A stretch of 64,000 nucleotides of DNA from an uncultured Roseovarius sp. (GCA_947499555.1 CANMOU010000002.1:197001-261000), one strand, 5' to 3'; positions 45,667 to 54,909 are shown, counted from the first letter of the stretch. A program made the numbers and translations. The notes: a model not told the origin generated them from the sequence alone.

Positions 45667-46506
45667 ATGCGGTTAAGAGGACTTCGGCGCAGCCGGAACA
45701 TTGAAGACAGACGCAGGTCAGGCCGAGGCCGAAGCGCGGGTGTTGGCGGTGTCGGTCTGCTTGTGATCGTCGCAGTAGCCTATTTCGCTGGCGTTGACAT
45801 CACGCCGCTGCTTCAAAATGGCGGCTTGCAGCAGGAAAGTTCGGGGCCTCGTGAACTGAGCGCCGAGGAAGAGCGCGCGGCGGAATTCACCTCGCAGGTG
45901 CTGGCCACAACCGAGGACGTCTGGGTGCAGATTTTCCCGCAACAGGTTGGACAGGAATACCGCCCACCGGTTCTGGTGCTCTATTCGGGCGTCACGCAAA
46001 GCCCCTGCGGCGGGGCGTCTGGAGCGACGGGGCCGTTTTACTGCCCTGCGGACAAGAAGGCCTATCTGGACACAGAGTTCTTTACCACGCTCTCGCAGCA
46101 GCTGGGCGCGCGGGGGGATTTTGCCGCCGCTTATGTGATTGCCCACGAGGTGGCGCATCATGTGCAGAATGAGCTGGGGATCCTGCCGCAGGTGAGCCGG
46201 GCGCGGCAGGCCGCCGGGCAAGCCGAGGCCAACGCACTGACCGTGCGGCTGGAACTACAGGCCGATTGCCTGTCGGGTATCTGGGCGCGGGCCGTTGGAA
46301 GGCTGATGGAACCGGGAGATTTGGAAGAGGCGCTCAACGCGGCGCGCAAGATCGGCGACGATCATCTGCAAAAGCGCGCCGGGCGTGTGCCACAGCCTCA
46401 CACCTTCACCCATGGCACGTCCGAGCAACGATCGCGCTGGTTCGCCACAGGCTATGAAAGCGGCGACATGCGCAGTTGCGATACGTTTTCGACCAACCGG
46501 CTTTGA
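45667..46506 (+). CDS. YpfJ-type neutral zinc metallopeptidase
   Basis: A 279-residue predicted metallopeptidase. After a charged N-terminus (residues 1-25) comes one membrane helix (about 28-42), then a periplasmic domain with the zinc motif HEVAHHVQ at 160-167 and a later ELQADCLSGIWA helix giving the third ligand. PCGGASGATGPFYCPADKKAYLD is family-typical. ATG 45667 is preceded by AGGAGGTGG. Target is unknown. Followed by a phosphatase gene 12 bases later. Confidence 0.9.
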   Translation: MRLRGLRRSRNIEDRRRSGRGRSAGVGGVGLLVIVAVAYFAGVDITPLLQNGGLQQESSGPRELSAEEERAAEFTSQVLATTEDVWVQIFPQQVGQEYRPPVLVLYSGVTQSPCGGASGATGPFYCPADKKAYLDTEFFTTLSQQLGARGDFAAAYVIAHEVAHHVQNELGILPQVSRARQAAGQAEANALTVRLELQADCLSGIWARAVGRLMEPGDLEEALNAARKIGDDHLQKRAGRVPQPHTFTHGTSEQRSRWFATGYESGDMRSCDTFSTNRL

Positions 46507-46518
46507 CCTGCGCGCCAG

Positions 46519-47004
46519 ATGTCGGATTTTGTCATATACGCGTTGCCGGTGGCCGGTGGTATTCTTGGCATCGCGCCGCTGCCGGGACGTGGCGGTGGCT
46601 GGGCTGATGATCTGGCGCATCTGAAGGATTGGAAACCGGCGCTGGTGATCACCATGACGACGCCGTCAGAGCAGGTCAGCCACGGCCTTGGCGACATGGG
46701 CGTCGATATTCAGGACAGCGGCACGCGGTGGATCCATTTTCCCGTTGAGGATCTGGGCACGCCCCGACCGGAACAGATCGAGGATTGGCATGTGGCGAGC
46801 AAGACCGTGCTGGCCGCGCTTCAGGGCGGTGGCCGGGTTTTGATCCATTGTTTCAGCGGCTGCGGCCGCTCGGGCATGGCCGCATTGCGATTGATGATCG
46901 AGGCGGGCGATGCGGCGGAAGAGGCTTTGCAGCGCTTGCGGACGGTACGCCCCTGTGCGGTAGAGACCGACGAACAGATGGCCTGGGCTTTGAGCGGGAC
47001 CTAA
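46519..47004 (+). CDS. Dual-specificity/protein tyrosine phosphatase family protein
   Basis: A 161-residue CX5R phosphatase. The P-loop HCFSGCGRSGM (residues 110-120) has the nucleophile Cys111 and Arg117, and the acid could be the aspartate in FPVEDLG. Similar proteins are annotated as cyclin-dependent kinase inhibitor 3-like phosphatases; the substrate in bacteria is unknown. It follows the metallopeptidase by 12 bases. Confidence 0.87.
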   Translation: MSDFVIYALPVAGGILGIAPLPGRGGGWADDLAHLKDWKPALVITMTTPSEQVSHGLGDMGVDIQDSGTRWIHFPVEDLGTPRPEQIEDWHVASKTVLAALQGGGRVLIHCFSGCGRSGMAALRLMIEAGDAAEEALQRLRTVRPCAVETDEQMAWALSGT

Positions 47005-47010
47005 CCGCAA

Positions 47011-47030
47011 ATGTTTCGCATGCGAAACAT
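47011..47030. repeat. 20-bp perfect palindrome
   Basis: ATGTTTCGCATGCGAAACAT is a perfect palindrome. It shares the GTTTCGC..GCGAAAC core with the repeat at 48751. It resembles the ParB site parS (TGTTTCACGTGAAACA) but has 9-base half-sites instead of 8, so it is probably another regulator's operator. Confidence 0.6.
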
Positions 47031-47035
47031 TATTA

Positions 47036-47050
47036 TTAACAATGGGTTAA
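47036..47050 (+). promoter_or_regulatory. Exact CtrA-type box (TTAA-N7-TTAA)
   Basis: TTAA-CAATGGG-TTAA matches the full CtrA consensus. It lies 300 bases upstream of the histidine kinase start and right after the phosphatase gene. Function is inferred. Confidence 0.5.
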
Positions 47051-47353
47051 CACATACAGCATTCAATCGACGCAGGCGTCTCGGAACAGGCCCGGAACAG
47101 TGACCGCCCGAGCCGTGTCGGCGGCGCGTAACATCGTTTTGCCCCGATTTTGCTTAATTGATGCCAAGGAAATGGGGTTTTCAACCTCTTGTTGCATCTC
47201 TTTGCGACCGTGAGTTCCTCGTGCAGGACAGTGTGTCCGGATCACCTTTGCAAACAGGGCGCGTGCGCCCGCAGAGCCAAAAACAGGACCCGAGGAGGAC
47301 ATCGTCCTGCAAAATAATGGCCTAAACCCAACCACAGGCCCCTGAGACTTGCG

Positions 47354-48718
47354 ATGATTCAGATCAAACGGCAACTGAAAGACTTTGCGCAATCGGGCCT
47401 TGAGCTGTTTTGGCAGCGCCAGGCAACTCTTGCCGGGGCAACCTGTCTTGCCGCCTATTACATCAATATTCAAACCGCTCTGATCTGCTACGCTTTTTGC
47501 CAGGTTTGTGAACTTCTGGACTACAGCGTCGCCAAACGGGTGCTGGCCTGGGACGGCAAGAACCGGGGCGACGCCGTTCGGTATCTAAAGAAGCTGTCTA
47601 TCACGTCAACGCTATGTGCGTTGTCGATTGTCCTCTACATTGTACTGATGGCCTTCGCCGAAGGACCCTCGCTGCATATGGGCCCTTTGTTCTTTCTGTT
47701 CGCCGCAGCGCTCTATTCTGCGATGAACACCTGCCAGATTCCCAGGATTCTGACTATCCGGCTTTGCGTCTATTCGGCGGCATTCGTTTTCATTCCGGTC
47801 TACGATATCTGGGTCGTGCGCCCGCCTCTGGACTCCGATCTCTGGAAACAGCTCGGCATCGTCTTGTTCGTGCTCTATTTCCTGATCGAGTGCTCACGAA
47901 AGTTTCTCGAAAACTACATGGCACGGTTGAAGCATTTGCGCGAGCTGCGCATCGAAAGGGATCGCGTCACCGATGCCTACAAAGTACAATCCCAGTTCAT
48001 TGCGATTGTCAGCCACGAGTTGCGAACACCCCTGACATCCGTCAAGGCCTCGCTCGACTTGCTCAACGACGACAAGCTTGGGCGTCTACCCAGTGAGCTC
48101 AAATCCATTGCCAAACTGGGGCAGGCCGGGGGCAATCGGTTGGCTGTACTGATCAACGACCTTCTGGATTTCCAGGCGCTGAAATCTGGTGAAGTGACGC
48201 TTGATATGGCGAGCATAGACCTTGGTCAATTCGTTCGCACCGCTGTGGCAGAACACTGCGCCCTGGGCGGCGAACGGGACATTACGATCAAGGCACACAC
48301 GCCTGAGGTTGCCGTGACCGTGAACGGCGATGCGCGCAGGCTGATGCAGGTGTTGTCCAACGTTTTGTCAAACGCGATTAAGTTTTCGCGGGACGGCGGA
48401 GTGGTGGATGTGAGTGTCGAAAAATCTGAGGCTGAGGCGAAAATTCTCATCCGGGATAATGGCATAGGGATCCCAGAGAATTCCAAGAACATTGTCTTTG
48501 CCCCTTTTCAGCAAATCGCTTGCCCCGACAAACGCGACCATGGGGGCACGGGTCTTGGTATGAGCATCGCCAAGAGGATTCTAGAGGCCCATAAAGGAAC
48601 CATCGACTACACCAGCGAAGAAGGTGTGGGGACGACGTTTGAGATCGCGCTGAACTTGCGTGATCAGAATGCCCCCCTATCGACCGACGGCGAGACATTG
48701 AACTGCGCGGCTGAGTAG
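47354..48718 (+). CDS. Membrane-bound sensor histidine kinase
   Basis: A 454-residue kinase. The N-terminal 185 residues hold about five to six hydrophobic segments without a large periplasmic domain, so sensing may be in or at the membrane. A short coiled helix (about 185-212) leads to the H-box IVSHELRTPLTSVKASLDLL with His221. The ATPase has VLSNVLSNAIKFSRDG (N), IRDNGIGIPE (G1) and GGTGLGMSIAKRI (G2). No receiver gene is adjacent. A CtrA-type box and a palindrome are upstream and a related palindrome is downstream. Confidence 0.92.
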   Translation: MIQIKRQLKDFAQSGLELFWQRQATLAGATCLAAYYINIQTALICYAFCQVCELLDYSVAKRVLAWDGKNRGDAVRYLKKLSITSTLCALSIVLYIVLMAFAEGPSLHMGPLFFLFAAALYSAMNTCQIPRILTIRLCVYSAAFVFIPVYDIWVVRPPLDSDLWKQLGIVLFVLYFLIECSRKFLENYMARLKHLRELRIERDRVTDAYKVQSQFIAIVSHELRTPLTSVKASLDLLNDDKLGRLPSELKSIAKLGQAGGNRLAVLINDLLDFQALKSGEVTLDMASIDLGQFVRTAVAEHCALGGERDITIKAHTPEVAVTVNGDARRLMQVLSNVLSNAIKFSRDGGVVDVSVEKSEAEAKILIRDNGIGIPENSKNIVFAPFQQIACPDKRDHGGTGLGMSIAKRILEAHKGTIDYTSEEGVGTTFEIALNLRDQNAPLSTDGETLNCAAE

Positions 48719-48750
48719 GTGCCGGTCGTCGAGTCTTTCCTGACGGCAAA

Positions 48751-48768
48751 ATGTTTCGCGCGCGAAAC
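48751..48768. repeat. Second GTTTCGC-type palindrome
   Basis: ATGTTTCGCGCGCGAAACGC contains the perfect 16-bp palindrome GTTTCGCGCGCGAAAC at 48753-48768. It shares its outer core with the palindrome at 47011 and lies 32 bases after the kinase stop codon. Confidence 0.55.
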
Positions 48769-48789
48769 GCTCTAATGAGTTGGTAAGGT

Positions 48790-48945
48790 TTGGGATTTTA
48801 GAGGTAGGCCGGGGTTCACCCCGGCTATGCTGGGCGTTTCGAATGGTGGGGTGGATCCCCATCCTACGGGGGTGTTCTTGCAGGCCGGGCTTTTGCCCGA
48901 ATATCCGACGCAGATTTGCCGGGATGAAGCCCGGCCGACTGTGGC
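48790..48945. repeat. Cluster of hairpin-forming intergenic repeats
   Basis: Three inverted-repeat units lie side by side between convergent genes. Unit 1: GCCGGGGT-TC-ACCCCGGC at 48808-48825, perfect. Unit 2: GGGG-TGGAT-CCCC around 48845-48864, imperfect, with the phrase GGTGGGGTGGATCCCC. Unit 3: GGCCGGGCTT (48883-48892) against AAGCCCGGCC (48927-48936), 34 bases apart, with an inner GGGC/GCCC hairpin. No coding potential. They look like REP-type elements or termination/processing signals. Confidence 0.6.
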
Positions 48946-48960
48946 CCATGGAGGGAAATG

Positions 48961-49056
48961 TGAGAGGCTGGACAACGACCCAAGCGGGGCTCGTTACGGC
49001 TGCTTCCTTCCGGACCTGACCGGGTTGGCGAGGCGCTCGCCCGCGCCAACCTCTCA
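48961..49056 (-). ncRNA. ffs: Bacterial small signal recognition particle RNA (4.5S RNA)
   Basis: On the minus strand the gene contains the universally conserved SRP loop GGTCAGGTCCGGAAGGAAGC around 49001-49025. The 5' end TGAGAGGTTGG (49056-49046) pairs with the 3' end CCAGCCTCTCA (48971-48961), closing the long hairpin. The length of about 96 nt fits. It binds Ffh and helps target membrane proteins to SecYEG. It lies 36 bases after rmuC in the same direction. The exact ends are inferred from the pairing. Confidence 0.93.
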
Positions 49057-49092
49057 ACCTTTATCTAAGCTGTCACGCGTGGATTCGCAAGA

Positions 49093-50262
49093 TCAGCTAT
49101 CCTGAGTGAGTTTCACCACATTCGCATCGGCCTCGGGTGCGAGTTCCTCGAAATCGAAATTGTCCAGCCGCCTTGCGCGTCGTCCGGCCTTGTCAGCTGA
49201 AATCTTGATGTCGGAAATATCCTTGGAGGCCTGCGAGAAATGCCGGTCGAGGTTTTCCACCCGCGTGCCGAGCCGTTCCACATCGGCAAAAAGCAGGCCC
49301 AGCTCGCGGCGGATGGCGCCCGCCTGTTCACGCATCCGCGCATCCTTGAGGATCGCACGCATTGTGTGGAGCGTTGCCATGCAGGTGGTGGGCGAAACGA
49401 TCCAGACGCGCTTGTCGAACCCCTCGCGCACAAGCTCGGGGAAATTGGCGTGCAGCTCGGCATAGACCGCCTCGGAGGGCAGAAACATCAGCGCGCCATC
49501 GGCTGTTTCACCGTCGAGGATGTATTTCTCGGAAATGTCCTTGATGTGTTTCTTCACCGATGTGCGCAGGAACTTGGCGGCCTCATTGACTTCCCAGTCG
49601 GTGGTGGCGTTGCGCAGGGCCTCATAGGCCTCCAGCGGGAACTTGCTGTCGATGGCAATCGGCCCGGGTGGATTGGGCAAGTGGATGAGGCAGTCAGCGC
49701 GTTTGCCATTGGAAAGCGTGGCCTGCAGCGTGTAGCTGTCCTTGGGCAGGGCTTTGGATACGATGTCGTTGAGTTGGATCTCGCCAAAGGCCCCGCGCGT
49801 TTGCTTGTTTGACAGAATGTCCTGAAGCGTCAGCACGTCGCCCGAGAGCTTGGTGATGTTGTCCTGCGCCTTGTCGATGGCGGTGAGGCGTTGTTGCAAC
49901 TCGCCCAGCGTCTGGGCGGTGCGCCGGGCAGAGCCTTGCAGGTTTTCATTCATCTGGCCGGAGACTATAGAGAGGCGTTTCTCCATCAATTGCAACATGG
50001 CGGTCTGGCTTTGCGCCTGAGCCTCGGACACGTGGTGCAGGCCCCCGGCAAGCCTTTCCTGCCCGTCGCCCAGGCTTTGCACGCGTTGACCCAGCTGACT
50101 CATCTGCATGGCCAGCGGCGCCATGGCCCGGGCCGAGCGTCCGGACGCGCGGGCCGAGAGGATGAGCAGGATCAGCATCAGGAGGACCACAGCGAGCCCG
50201 GCCAGGGTGGCCAGGACAAGCGGATCGTTCAGATCATAGGTGGTACCGGCGATGGTGATCAT
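49093..50262 (-). CDS. rmuC: DNA recombination protein RmuC
   Basis: A 389-residue RmuC family protein, a predicted nuclease-fold protein that lowers inverted-repeat recombination. An N-terminal membrane helix ([23 protein letters not shown]) is followed by a coiled-coil part (about 40-150) and the conserved core: [69 protein letters not shown] and [24 protein letters not shown] 50262 makes an ATGA overlap with the mutL stop and is chosen over a longer start. Confidence 0.94.
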   Translation of the reverse strand: MITIAGTTYDLNDPLVLATLAGLAVVLLMLILLILSARASGRSARAMAPLAMQMSQLGQRVQSLGDGQERLAGGLHHVSEAQAQSQTAMLQLMEKRLSIVSGQMNENLQGSARRTAQTLGELQQRLTAIDKAQDNITKLSGDVLTLQDILSNKQTRGAFGEIQLNDIVSKALPKDSYTLQATLSNGKRADCLIHLPNPPGPIAIDSKFPLEAYEALRNATTDWEVNEAAKFLRTSVKKHIKDISEKYILDGETADGALMFLPSEAVYAELHANFPELVREGFDKRVWIVSPTTCMATLHTMRAILKDARMREQAGAIRRELGLLFADVERLGTRVENLDRHFSQASKDISDIKISADKAGRRARRLDNFDFEELAPEADANVVKLTQDS

Positions 50263-52121
50263 GTGCGTCCAAAGAGTTTTTCGATATCGGAGAGTTTGAG
50301 TTCTACGTAAGTGGGCCGGCCATGGTTGCACTGACCGGAAAGCGGCGTGGCCTCCATCTCGCGCAAAAGGGCGTTCATCTCGTCAGCCTGCATGCGGCGG
50401 CCCGAGCGCACGGAGCCGTGACAGGCCACGCGGCTGAGGATGGCGTCGATGCGGGTTTTCAAAGCTTCGCTGCCGCCGGTATCGGTGATCTCATCAAGGA
50501 TGTCGCGCAGGATGGCATTGGCATCGCATGTGCCAAGGATGGCCGGGGTTTCGCGCACGGCGACGCTGCCGGGGCCAAAGGCTTCGATGATCAAGCCAAA
50601 GCGGGCAAGGTCCTCGGACACGTCCAGAAGCGTGGCCGCTTCATCGGGGTTCATCTCGACGATCTCGGGGATGAGCAATGCCTGCGTTGCGACGCCGCTT
50701 TCGGCCATCTGGCGTTTCAGCTTTTCATAGACGAGCCGTTCATGGGCGGCGTGCTGGTCCACGATGACCATACCGGTTTCGGTCTGGGCGATGATGTAGT
50801 TCTCATGGACCTGCGCGCGGGCCGCACCGAGGGGGAGAGATTGGGCGGCGGGTTGCTCGGGCTGCGCCACGTCATCCGCCACCGCCGGTTCGACGCGTGC
50901 CGAATACGCGCTTTGCATCTCTGCAAAACCGGGGGTCTCCTGGGGGGACTGGGCCTGATAGCTGGCGGCGCGTGCTGTGGGACCGGGGCGATCCATCTGG
51001 TAGACGCGCGCCGTTGTCGGCTCAGGCCGCATCGCGCCCAAAGCGGCCCCGGCCACGGTCGAGGACGCGCGGTGTCCGGCCTCGGCCAAGGCATGGCGCA
51101 GGCCCGAGACGATCAGCCCCCGCGCCAGTCCCGGATCGCGAAAGCGCACCTCGGATTTGGCCGGATGGACGTTCACATCCACAAGCGTTGGGTCGCAATC
51201 AATGAAGAGCGCCGCCACCGGGTGCCGATCGCGGCTGAGCACATCCATATAGGCGGCGCGCAGGGCCCCGTAGAGCATTTTGTCCCGCACAGGCCTGCCA
51301 TTGACGAACATGTATTGCGCCACTGCCGCGCCCCGCGAATAGGTGGGCAGAGCCGCGTAGCCGGTAAGATGCAGCCCCTCGCGGGTGGCATCAATGCGCA
51401 GCGCGTTCTCGGCGAACTCACGGCCCAGCACCTGCGCCAGCCGTCCCCGCAAGGCATCGAAGAGATCGCCGGTCTCGGCATCGGCACGAAACACTACCCG
51501 CGGGTCACGGCCCTCGGACAGATCCCGCAGGGTGAAACCAATGAAAGGCTCGGCCATGGCGAGGCGCTTGATGACATCGGTGATGGCCTGCGCCTCGGCC
51601 CGGTCGGTGCGCATGAATTTGAGCCGCGCGGGCGTCGCGTAGAAAAGATCACGCAGAGTGACGACCGTGCCCTGATTGAGCGCGGCAGGTCTGGGGGCCT
51701 CTGCCCGCCCCCCTGCGACAGTGATTTCAACCGCATCTTGGCCTGCTGCCCGCGAGGCAATGGTCAGCCGGCCCACGGCGCCCAGGCTGGGCAAGGCTTC
51801 GCCGCGAAAGCCAAAACTGGTGATGTTGAGCAGGTCCGACCCGTCGATCTTTGACGTGGCATGGCGGCTGAGCGCCAGGGGCAGATCGGCCTCGGTCATG
51901 CCGCAGCCGTCATCGGTGACCCGAATGAGCGTCTTGCCGCCATCGGCCACGTCGACCGAGATGCGCCGCGCGCCAGCGTCAATGGCGTTTTCCACCAGTT
52001 CCTTGACTGCAGAGGCAGGACGTTCGACGACTTCACCGGCGGCAATACGGTTTACCGCCACCTCGTCAAGTTGCCGGATTTCGGGGCGATTTTCGCGTAT
52101 ATTGGGTTTTCTCTGCTCCAT
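50259..52121 (-). CDS. mutL: DNA mismatch repair endonuclease MutL
   Basis: Couples mismatch recognition by MutS to strand removal. The 620 residues have GHKL ATPase motifs [19 protein letters not shown] and [13 protein letters not shown] near the N-terminus. The endonuclease motif [12 protein letters not shown] sits at 455-466, with a C-terminal CNHGRP. Hence it is the nicking type found in bacteria without MutH. A Pro/Ala-rich linker (about 355-430) joins the halves. It overlaps rmuC by four bases. Confidence 0.97.
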   Translation of the reverse strand: MEQRKPNIRENRPEIRQLDEVAVNRIAAGEVVERPASAVKELVENAIDAGARRISVDVADGGKTLIRVTDDGCGMTEADLPLALSRHATSKIDGSDLLNITSFGFRGEALPSLGAVGRLTIASRAAGQDAVEITVAGGRAEAPRPAALNQGTVVTLRDLFYATPARLKFMRTDRAEAQAITDVIKRLAMAEPFIGFTLRDLSEGRDPRVVFRADAETGDLFDALRGRLAQVLGREFAENALRIDATREGLHLTGYAALPTYSRGAAVAQYMFVNGRPVRDKMLYGALRAAYMDVLSRDRHPVAALFIDCDPTLVDVNVHPAKSEVRFRDPGLARGLIVSGLRHALAEAGHRASSTVAGAALGAMRPEPTTARVYQMDRPGPTARAASYQAQSPQETPGFAEMQSAYSARVEPAVADDVAQPEQPAAQSLPLGAARAQVHENYIIAQTETGMVIVDQHAAHERLVYEKLKRQMAESGVATQALLIPEIVEMNPDEAATLLDVSEDLARFGLIIEAFGPGSVAVRETPAILGTCDANAILRDILDEITDTGGSEALKTRIDAILSRVACHGSVRSGRRMQADEMNALLREMEATPLSGQCNHGRPTYVELKLSDIEKLFGRT

Positions 52122-52266
52122 ACCACAAGACTTAGCATGGTCTGACGCGATTCGGAAACGGCAATGCGACCATGCAACGCTCTGCCGAAACAGGTTTAAA
52201 ATCCTTGATGCTGCGGCGTGGCTCGCCTATTTCGACGCCATCACGCACTTGCAGATCGGATCCCCC

Positions 52267-52929
52267 ATGCCCGCGCTTCAGCGTATTGACCAAGGTCTTA
52301 TGGCGCTTATCGGCTTCTTGCTGGTTTTGACAGTCGGTATCTACCTCATCAGCACTGACTATTTCTCTTTGCGCTTTGCGGCCGAGGACGGGCTGGTGGA
52401 ATATGGCACGGCGATTGCGCTTTTCGTGGCCTGCCTGATCCTTATTCGCAACGGTCTTGGCATGCGCGGGCGAGCGACGAAGCTGGCGATGGGGCTGACG
52501 TTTTTCTATGCTCTGGCGTTCTTTTTCGGAGCGGGCGAGGAGATTTCCTGGGGACAGCGTATTTTTGGCTGGGAGACCAGCGAGGCGATGAAGGCGATCA
52601 ATCGCCAGGATGAGACGACGATCCACAATATCGAAATCGGCGGTGTCGCGCTGACCAAGCATCTTTTCGGGCCGGTCCTGACCGTGACGATCCTTTTATA
52701 TCTGGCTGTGCTGCCGTTTCTTTACCCGCGCAGCGCCTTTGTGTCGGGTTTCGTGAACAAGATCGCTCTGCCGGTGCCCGGGGTGCGTCATGCGGTGTTG
52801 GCGGTTCTGGCGAGCATCGTGATCGCGGTCATCAGCGCCGACCGCAAATGGGAGGTCTACGAGCTGGTCTTCGGCCTGCTGGTGATATCGATCTTCCTGC
52901 TGCCACAGAACAAAGAGCACACGCAATAA
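52267..52929 (+). CDS. Multi-pass membrane protein of unknown function
   Basis: A 220-residue protein with about six hydrophobic segments (ALIGFLLVLTVGIYLISTD, YGTAIALFVACLILI, LAMGLTFFYALAFFFGAGEEI, LTVTILLYLAVLPFLY, VLAVLASIVIAVISA, LVFGLLVISIFLLP). A conserved-looking EEISWGQRIFGWE lies after the third. I do not assign a family. The ATG 52267 fits; the frame is open upstream over mutL on the other strand but not plausible there. Divergent from mutL. Confidence 0.75.
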   Translation: MPALQRIDQGLMALIGFLLVLTVGIYLISTDYFSLRFAAEDGLVEYGTAIALFVACLILIRNGLGMRGRATKLAMGLTFFYALAFFFGAGEEISWGQRIFGWETSEAMKAINRQDETTIHNIEIGGVALTKHLFGPVLTVTILLYLAVLPFLYPRSAFVSGFVNKIALPVPGVRHAVLAVLASIVIAVISADRKWEVYELVFGLLVISIFLLPQNKEHTQ

Positions 52930-53043
52930 TGCCTAACGGGGATAAACCCCGGCCAGTTTCCCCGTTACGACCCGCCGTCTCTTTCCGATAGTCCCTGCCA
53001 ATAGGCGCCTGAACATCAGGCGTTTGAAGACGGAGGGACACCT

Positions 53044-53727
53044 ATGAATAAGTTAGTGGCCGAGTTTATCGGCACATTTACCCTTGTCCTGTTTGGCTGT
53101 GGTGCCGCTGTGATTGCGGGTGCTGATATTGGCCTTACAGGGATCAGCTTTGCGTTTGGGCTCGCGCTCATTGGCATGGCCTACGGGATCGGCCCGGTTT
53201 CGGGTTGTCACATTAACCCGGCTGTTTCGCTCGGCGCAGTCGCCGCAGGCCGGATGGAGATGGGCGTCGCGATTGGCTACATCATCGCGCAGGTTGCGGG
53301 CGCCATCGTCGCTGCGCTGGTACTTTTGACGATAGCCAGCGGCAAGGCCGACTATTCTGTGGCCGAAAATGGCCTGGGTCAGAACGGCTGGGGCGCGGGT
53401 TACCTGGGCGAATACACCATGATGGCCGCCTTCCTGTTCGAAGTGATTGCGACCTTCCTGTTCGTCGTGGTCATATTGGGCGCGACCGGCGGCGGCGCAC
53501 CGACCGCAATGGCCGGATTGGCCATCGGTCTGGCATTGGTGGTTATTCACCTTGTGGGCATCAACATCACCGGCGTTTCGGTCAATCCGGCGCGATCAGT
53601 CGGGCCTGCTCTTTTTGCAGGCGCGACGGCGCTGAGCCAAGTTTGGCTGTTTGTCGTGGCGCCAATCATCGGCGGTGTTCTGGCCGGTATTTTGTTCCGG
53701 TCGGGCCTGCTGGACAGCGAAGCGTAA
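53044..53727 (+). CDS. aqpZ: Aquaporin Z
   Basis: Water channel of the cytoplasmic membrane. The 227 residues have the two pore motifs GCHINPAVSLG (NPA 58-60) and VSVNPARSVGPALF (NPAR 181-184). His169 and Arg184 form a water-selective filter, as in AqpZ rather than a glycerol channel. Six membrane helices are evident. A good GGAGGG site precedes the ATG. Likely for osmotic adaptation, as with mscL in the same window. Confidence 0.96.
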   Translation: MNKLVAEFIGTFTLVLFGCGAAVIAGADIGLTGISFAFGLALIGMAYGIGPVSGCHINPAVSLGAVAAGRMEMGVAIGYIIAQVAGAIVAALVLLTIASGKADYSVAENGLGQNGWGAGYLGEYTMMAAFLFEVIATFLFVVVILGATGGGAPTAMAGLAIGLALVVIHLVGINITGVSVNPARSVGPALFAGATALSQVWLFVVAPIIGGVLAGILFRSGLLDSEA

Positions 53728-53746
53728 CACGCACGCTCAAAGAAAT

Positions 53747-53780
53747 GGGCCTGCCAGCGAAATGCCGGCGGGCCCTCTTT
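53747..53780 (+). terminator. Candidate terminator after aqpZ
   Basis: GGGCC (53747-53751) pairs with GGCCC (53771-53775) around a GC-rich inner hairpin (GCCAGC/GCCGGC), followed by TCTTTTC. It lies right before the convergent deacylase stop. Confidence 0.65.
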
Positions 53781-54821
53781 TCAGAGAATTTCATCCTCAT
53801 CATACAGTGGGGCGGCTTCGAGATCGGCGACCACGCCTTCGGCCACAGCCTCGGCGGCGGCTTTGGGAGTTTCGGCCACGTGAAAAAGCGCCTCACCTTC
53901 GTAGACAGCAGGCATGTTGGTCCGGCCAATGACGATGCCCGCCACTTCGCTCAGGACTTCGCATTCGGTTTCGCCCAAAGGATCGGTCACAGCGCCCAGA
54001 ACGGTGCCGGGTTCCACCGCATCGCCGATGCCGACGTAACCGCGGAAGACACCGCCCACGGGCGCGCGATACCAGGCTGACTTGCTGGCAAGCACTGGCG
54101 CGGCGCGCTGTTTCGGCACGCCTTTTGCGCCGATCATATTGAGTGCATGCATCACCCGCAGACACCCCGAGACACCCGCACGCACTGCCAGTTCGTCAAA
54201 GCGCAGCCCCTCGCCGCCTTCATAGAGCAGCACGTCAACGCCTTCTTCTTCCGCGGCCAGCCGCAGACTGCCTTCGCGCAGCTTGGATTGCATCATCACA
54301 GGCGCGCCAAAGACCGTACCCAGATCCCGCAGCCGGTCATTGCCCGGGGTGAGGCGGATCTGTGGCAAGTTGCTCCGGTGGATGGCCGCGGAATGCAGAT
54401 CGATCCCGGCATCAGAGCGGCGCACCACTTCTTGCATGAAAATATGCGCCAGGCGCGACGCCATGGAACCTTCCGGTCCGCCAGGAAAACACCGGTTCAG
54501 ATCGCGCCTGTCGGGCAGGTATCTTGCGTGGTTGTGAAAGCCGAAGCTGTTAACGATGGGCACTGCCAGAAGCGTACCTGCGAGACGGGCAAGCGGGCGC
54601 GCCTTGAGCAGGCGGCGCACGATTTCCACGCCGATCACCTCGTCACCATGGATGGCGGCAGAGACAAACAGGACGGGGCCGGGCCGTTTGCCATGCACCA
54701 CATGCACCGCCAGGTTCACCGGCGTATGATCAGAGAGCGTGCTGACCGGAACATCCACGGTCTGGCGCGTGCCGGGGGCGACGGTTTGTCCGGCAATGTC
54801 AAAGGCTGTTCGAGCTGTCAT
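53781..54821 (-). CDS. Succinylglutamate desuccinylase/aspartoacylase family protein
   Basis: A 346-residue M14-like zinc deacylase. The zinc site appears in SAAIHGDEVIGVEI (H and E) and a later GIDLHSAAIHRSN. NSFGFHNHARYLPDRRDLNRCFPGGPEGS is the substrate region of the AstE/AspA superfamily. A C-terminal beta-rich domain (about 245-320) follows. Such proteins deacylate N-acylated amino acids or ectoine precursors; the substrate is not decided. It ends right after the aqpZ terminator. Confidence 0.87.
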   Translation of the reverse strand: MTARTAFDIAGQTVAPGTRQTVDVPVSTLSDHTPVNLAVHVVHGKRPGPVLFVSAAIHGDEVIGVEIVRRLLKARPLARLAGTLLAVPIVNSFGFHNHARYLPDRRDLNRCFPGGPEGSMASRLAHIFMQEVVRRSDAGIDLHSAAIHRSNLPQIRLTPGNDRLRDLGTVFGAPVMMQSKLREGSLRLAAEEEGVDVLLYEGGEGLRFDELAVRAGVSGCLRVMHALNMIGAKGVPKQRAAPVLASKSAWYRAPVGGVFRGYVGIGDAVEPGTVLGAVTDPLGETECEVLSEVAGIVIGRTNMPAVYEGEALFHVAETPKAAAEAVAEGVVADLEAAPLYDEDEIL

Positions 54822-54837
54822 GTTGCGGAGCGATAAG

Positions 54838-54873
54838 CAAAAAAAGAGGCCCTGTCTATCATTGACAGGGCCT
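54838..54873 (-). terminator. Intrinsic terminator for the peroxiredoxin gene
   Basis: AGGCCCTGTC (54847-54856) and GACAGGGCCT (54864-54873) form a 10-bp stem with a 7-base loop. On the minus strand a CTTTTTTT tract follows, the classic form. It separates the peroxiredoxin from the deacylase gene. Confidence 0.9.
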
Positions 54874-54909
54874 GTGTTTTGGCCATTCGAGAGAACCGCA
54901 AGGCGCGTC

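Larger units (their letters stand above)
47005..47353. promoter_or_regulatory. Regulatory region upstream of the membrane histidine kinase
   Basis: A gap of about 350 bases. It holds the 20-bp palindrome at 47011-47030, a perfect CtrA-type TTAA-N7-TTAA at 47036-47050, and further AT-rich spots, followed by GC-rich leader sequence. No open frame stands out. A CtrA box next to a palindrome suggests cell-cycle or developmental control of the kinase. Confidence 0.55.

Noticed and set aside
47011-47030. parS site for ParB
   Set aside because: Resembles TGTTTCACGTGAAACA but has an extra base per half-site and a different centre. The window shows no parAB, gidAB or origin genes beside it, though yidC is present at the left edge.
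50322-51854. 510-residue plus-strand frame opposite mutL
   Set aside because: Shadow of mutL, rich in His, Arg and Gly as expected for an antisense frame; no domain recognised.
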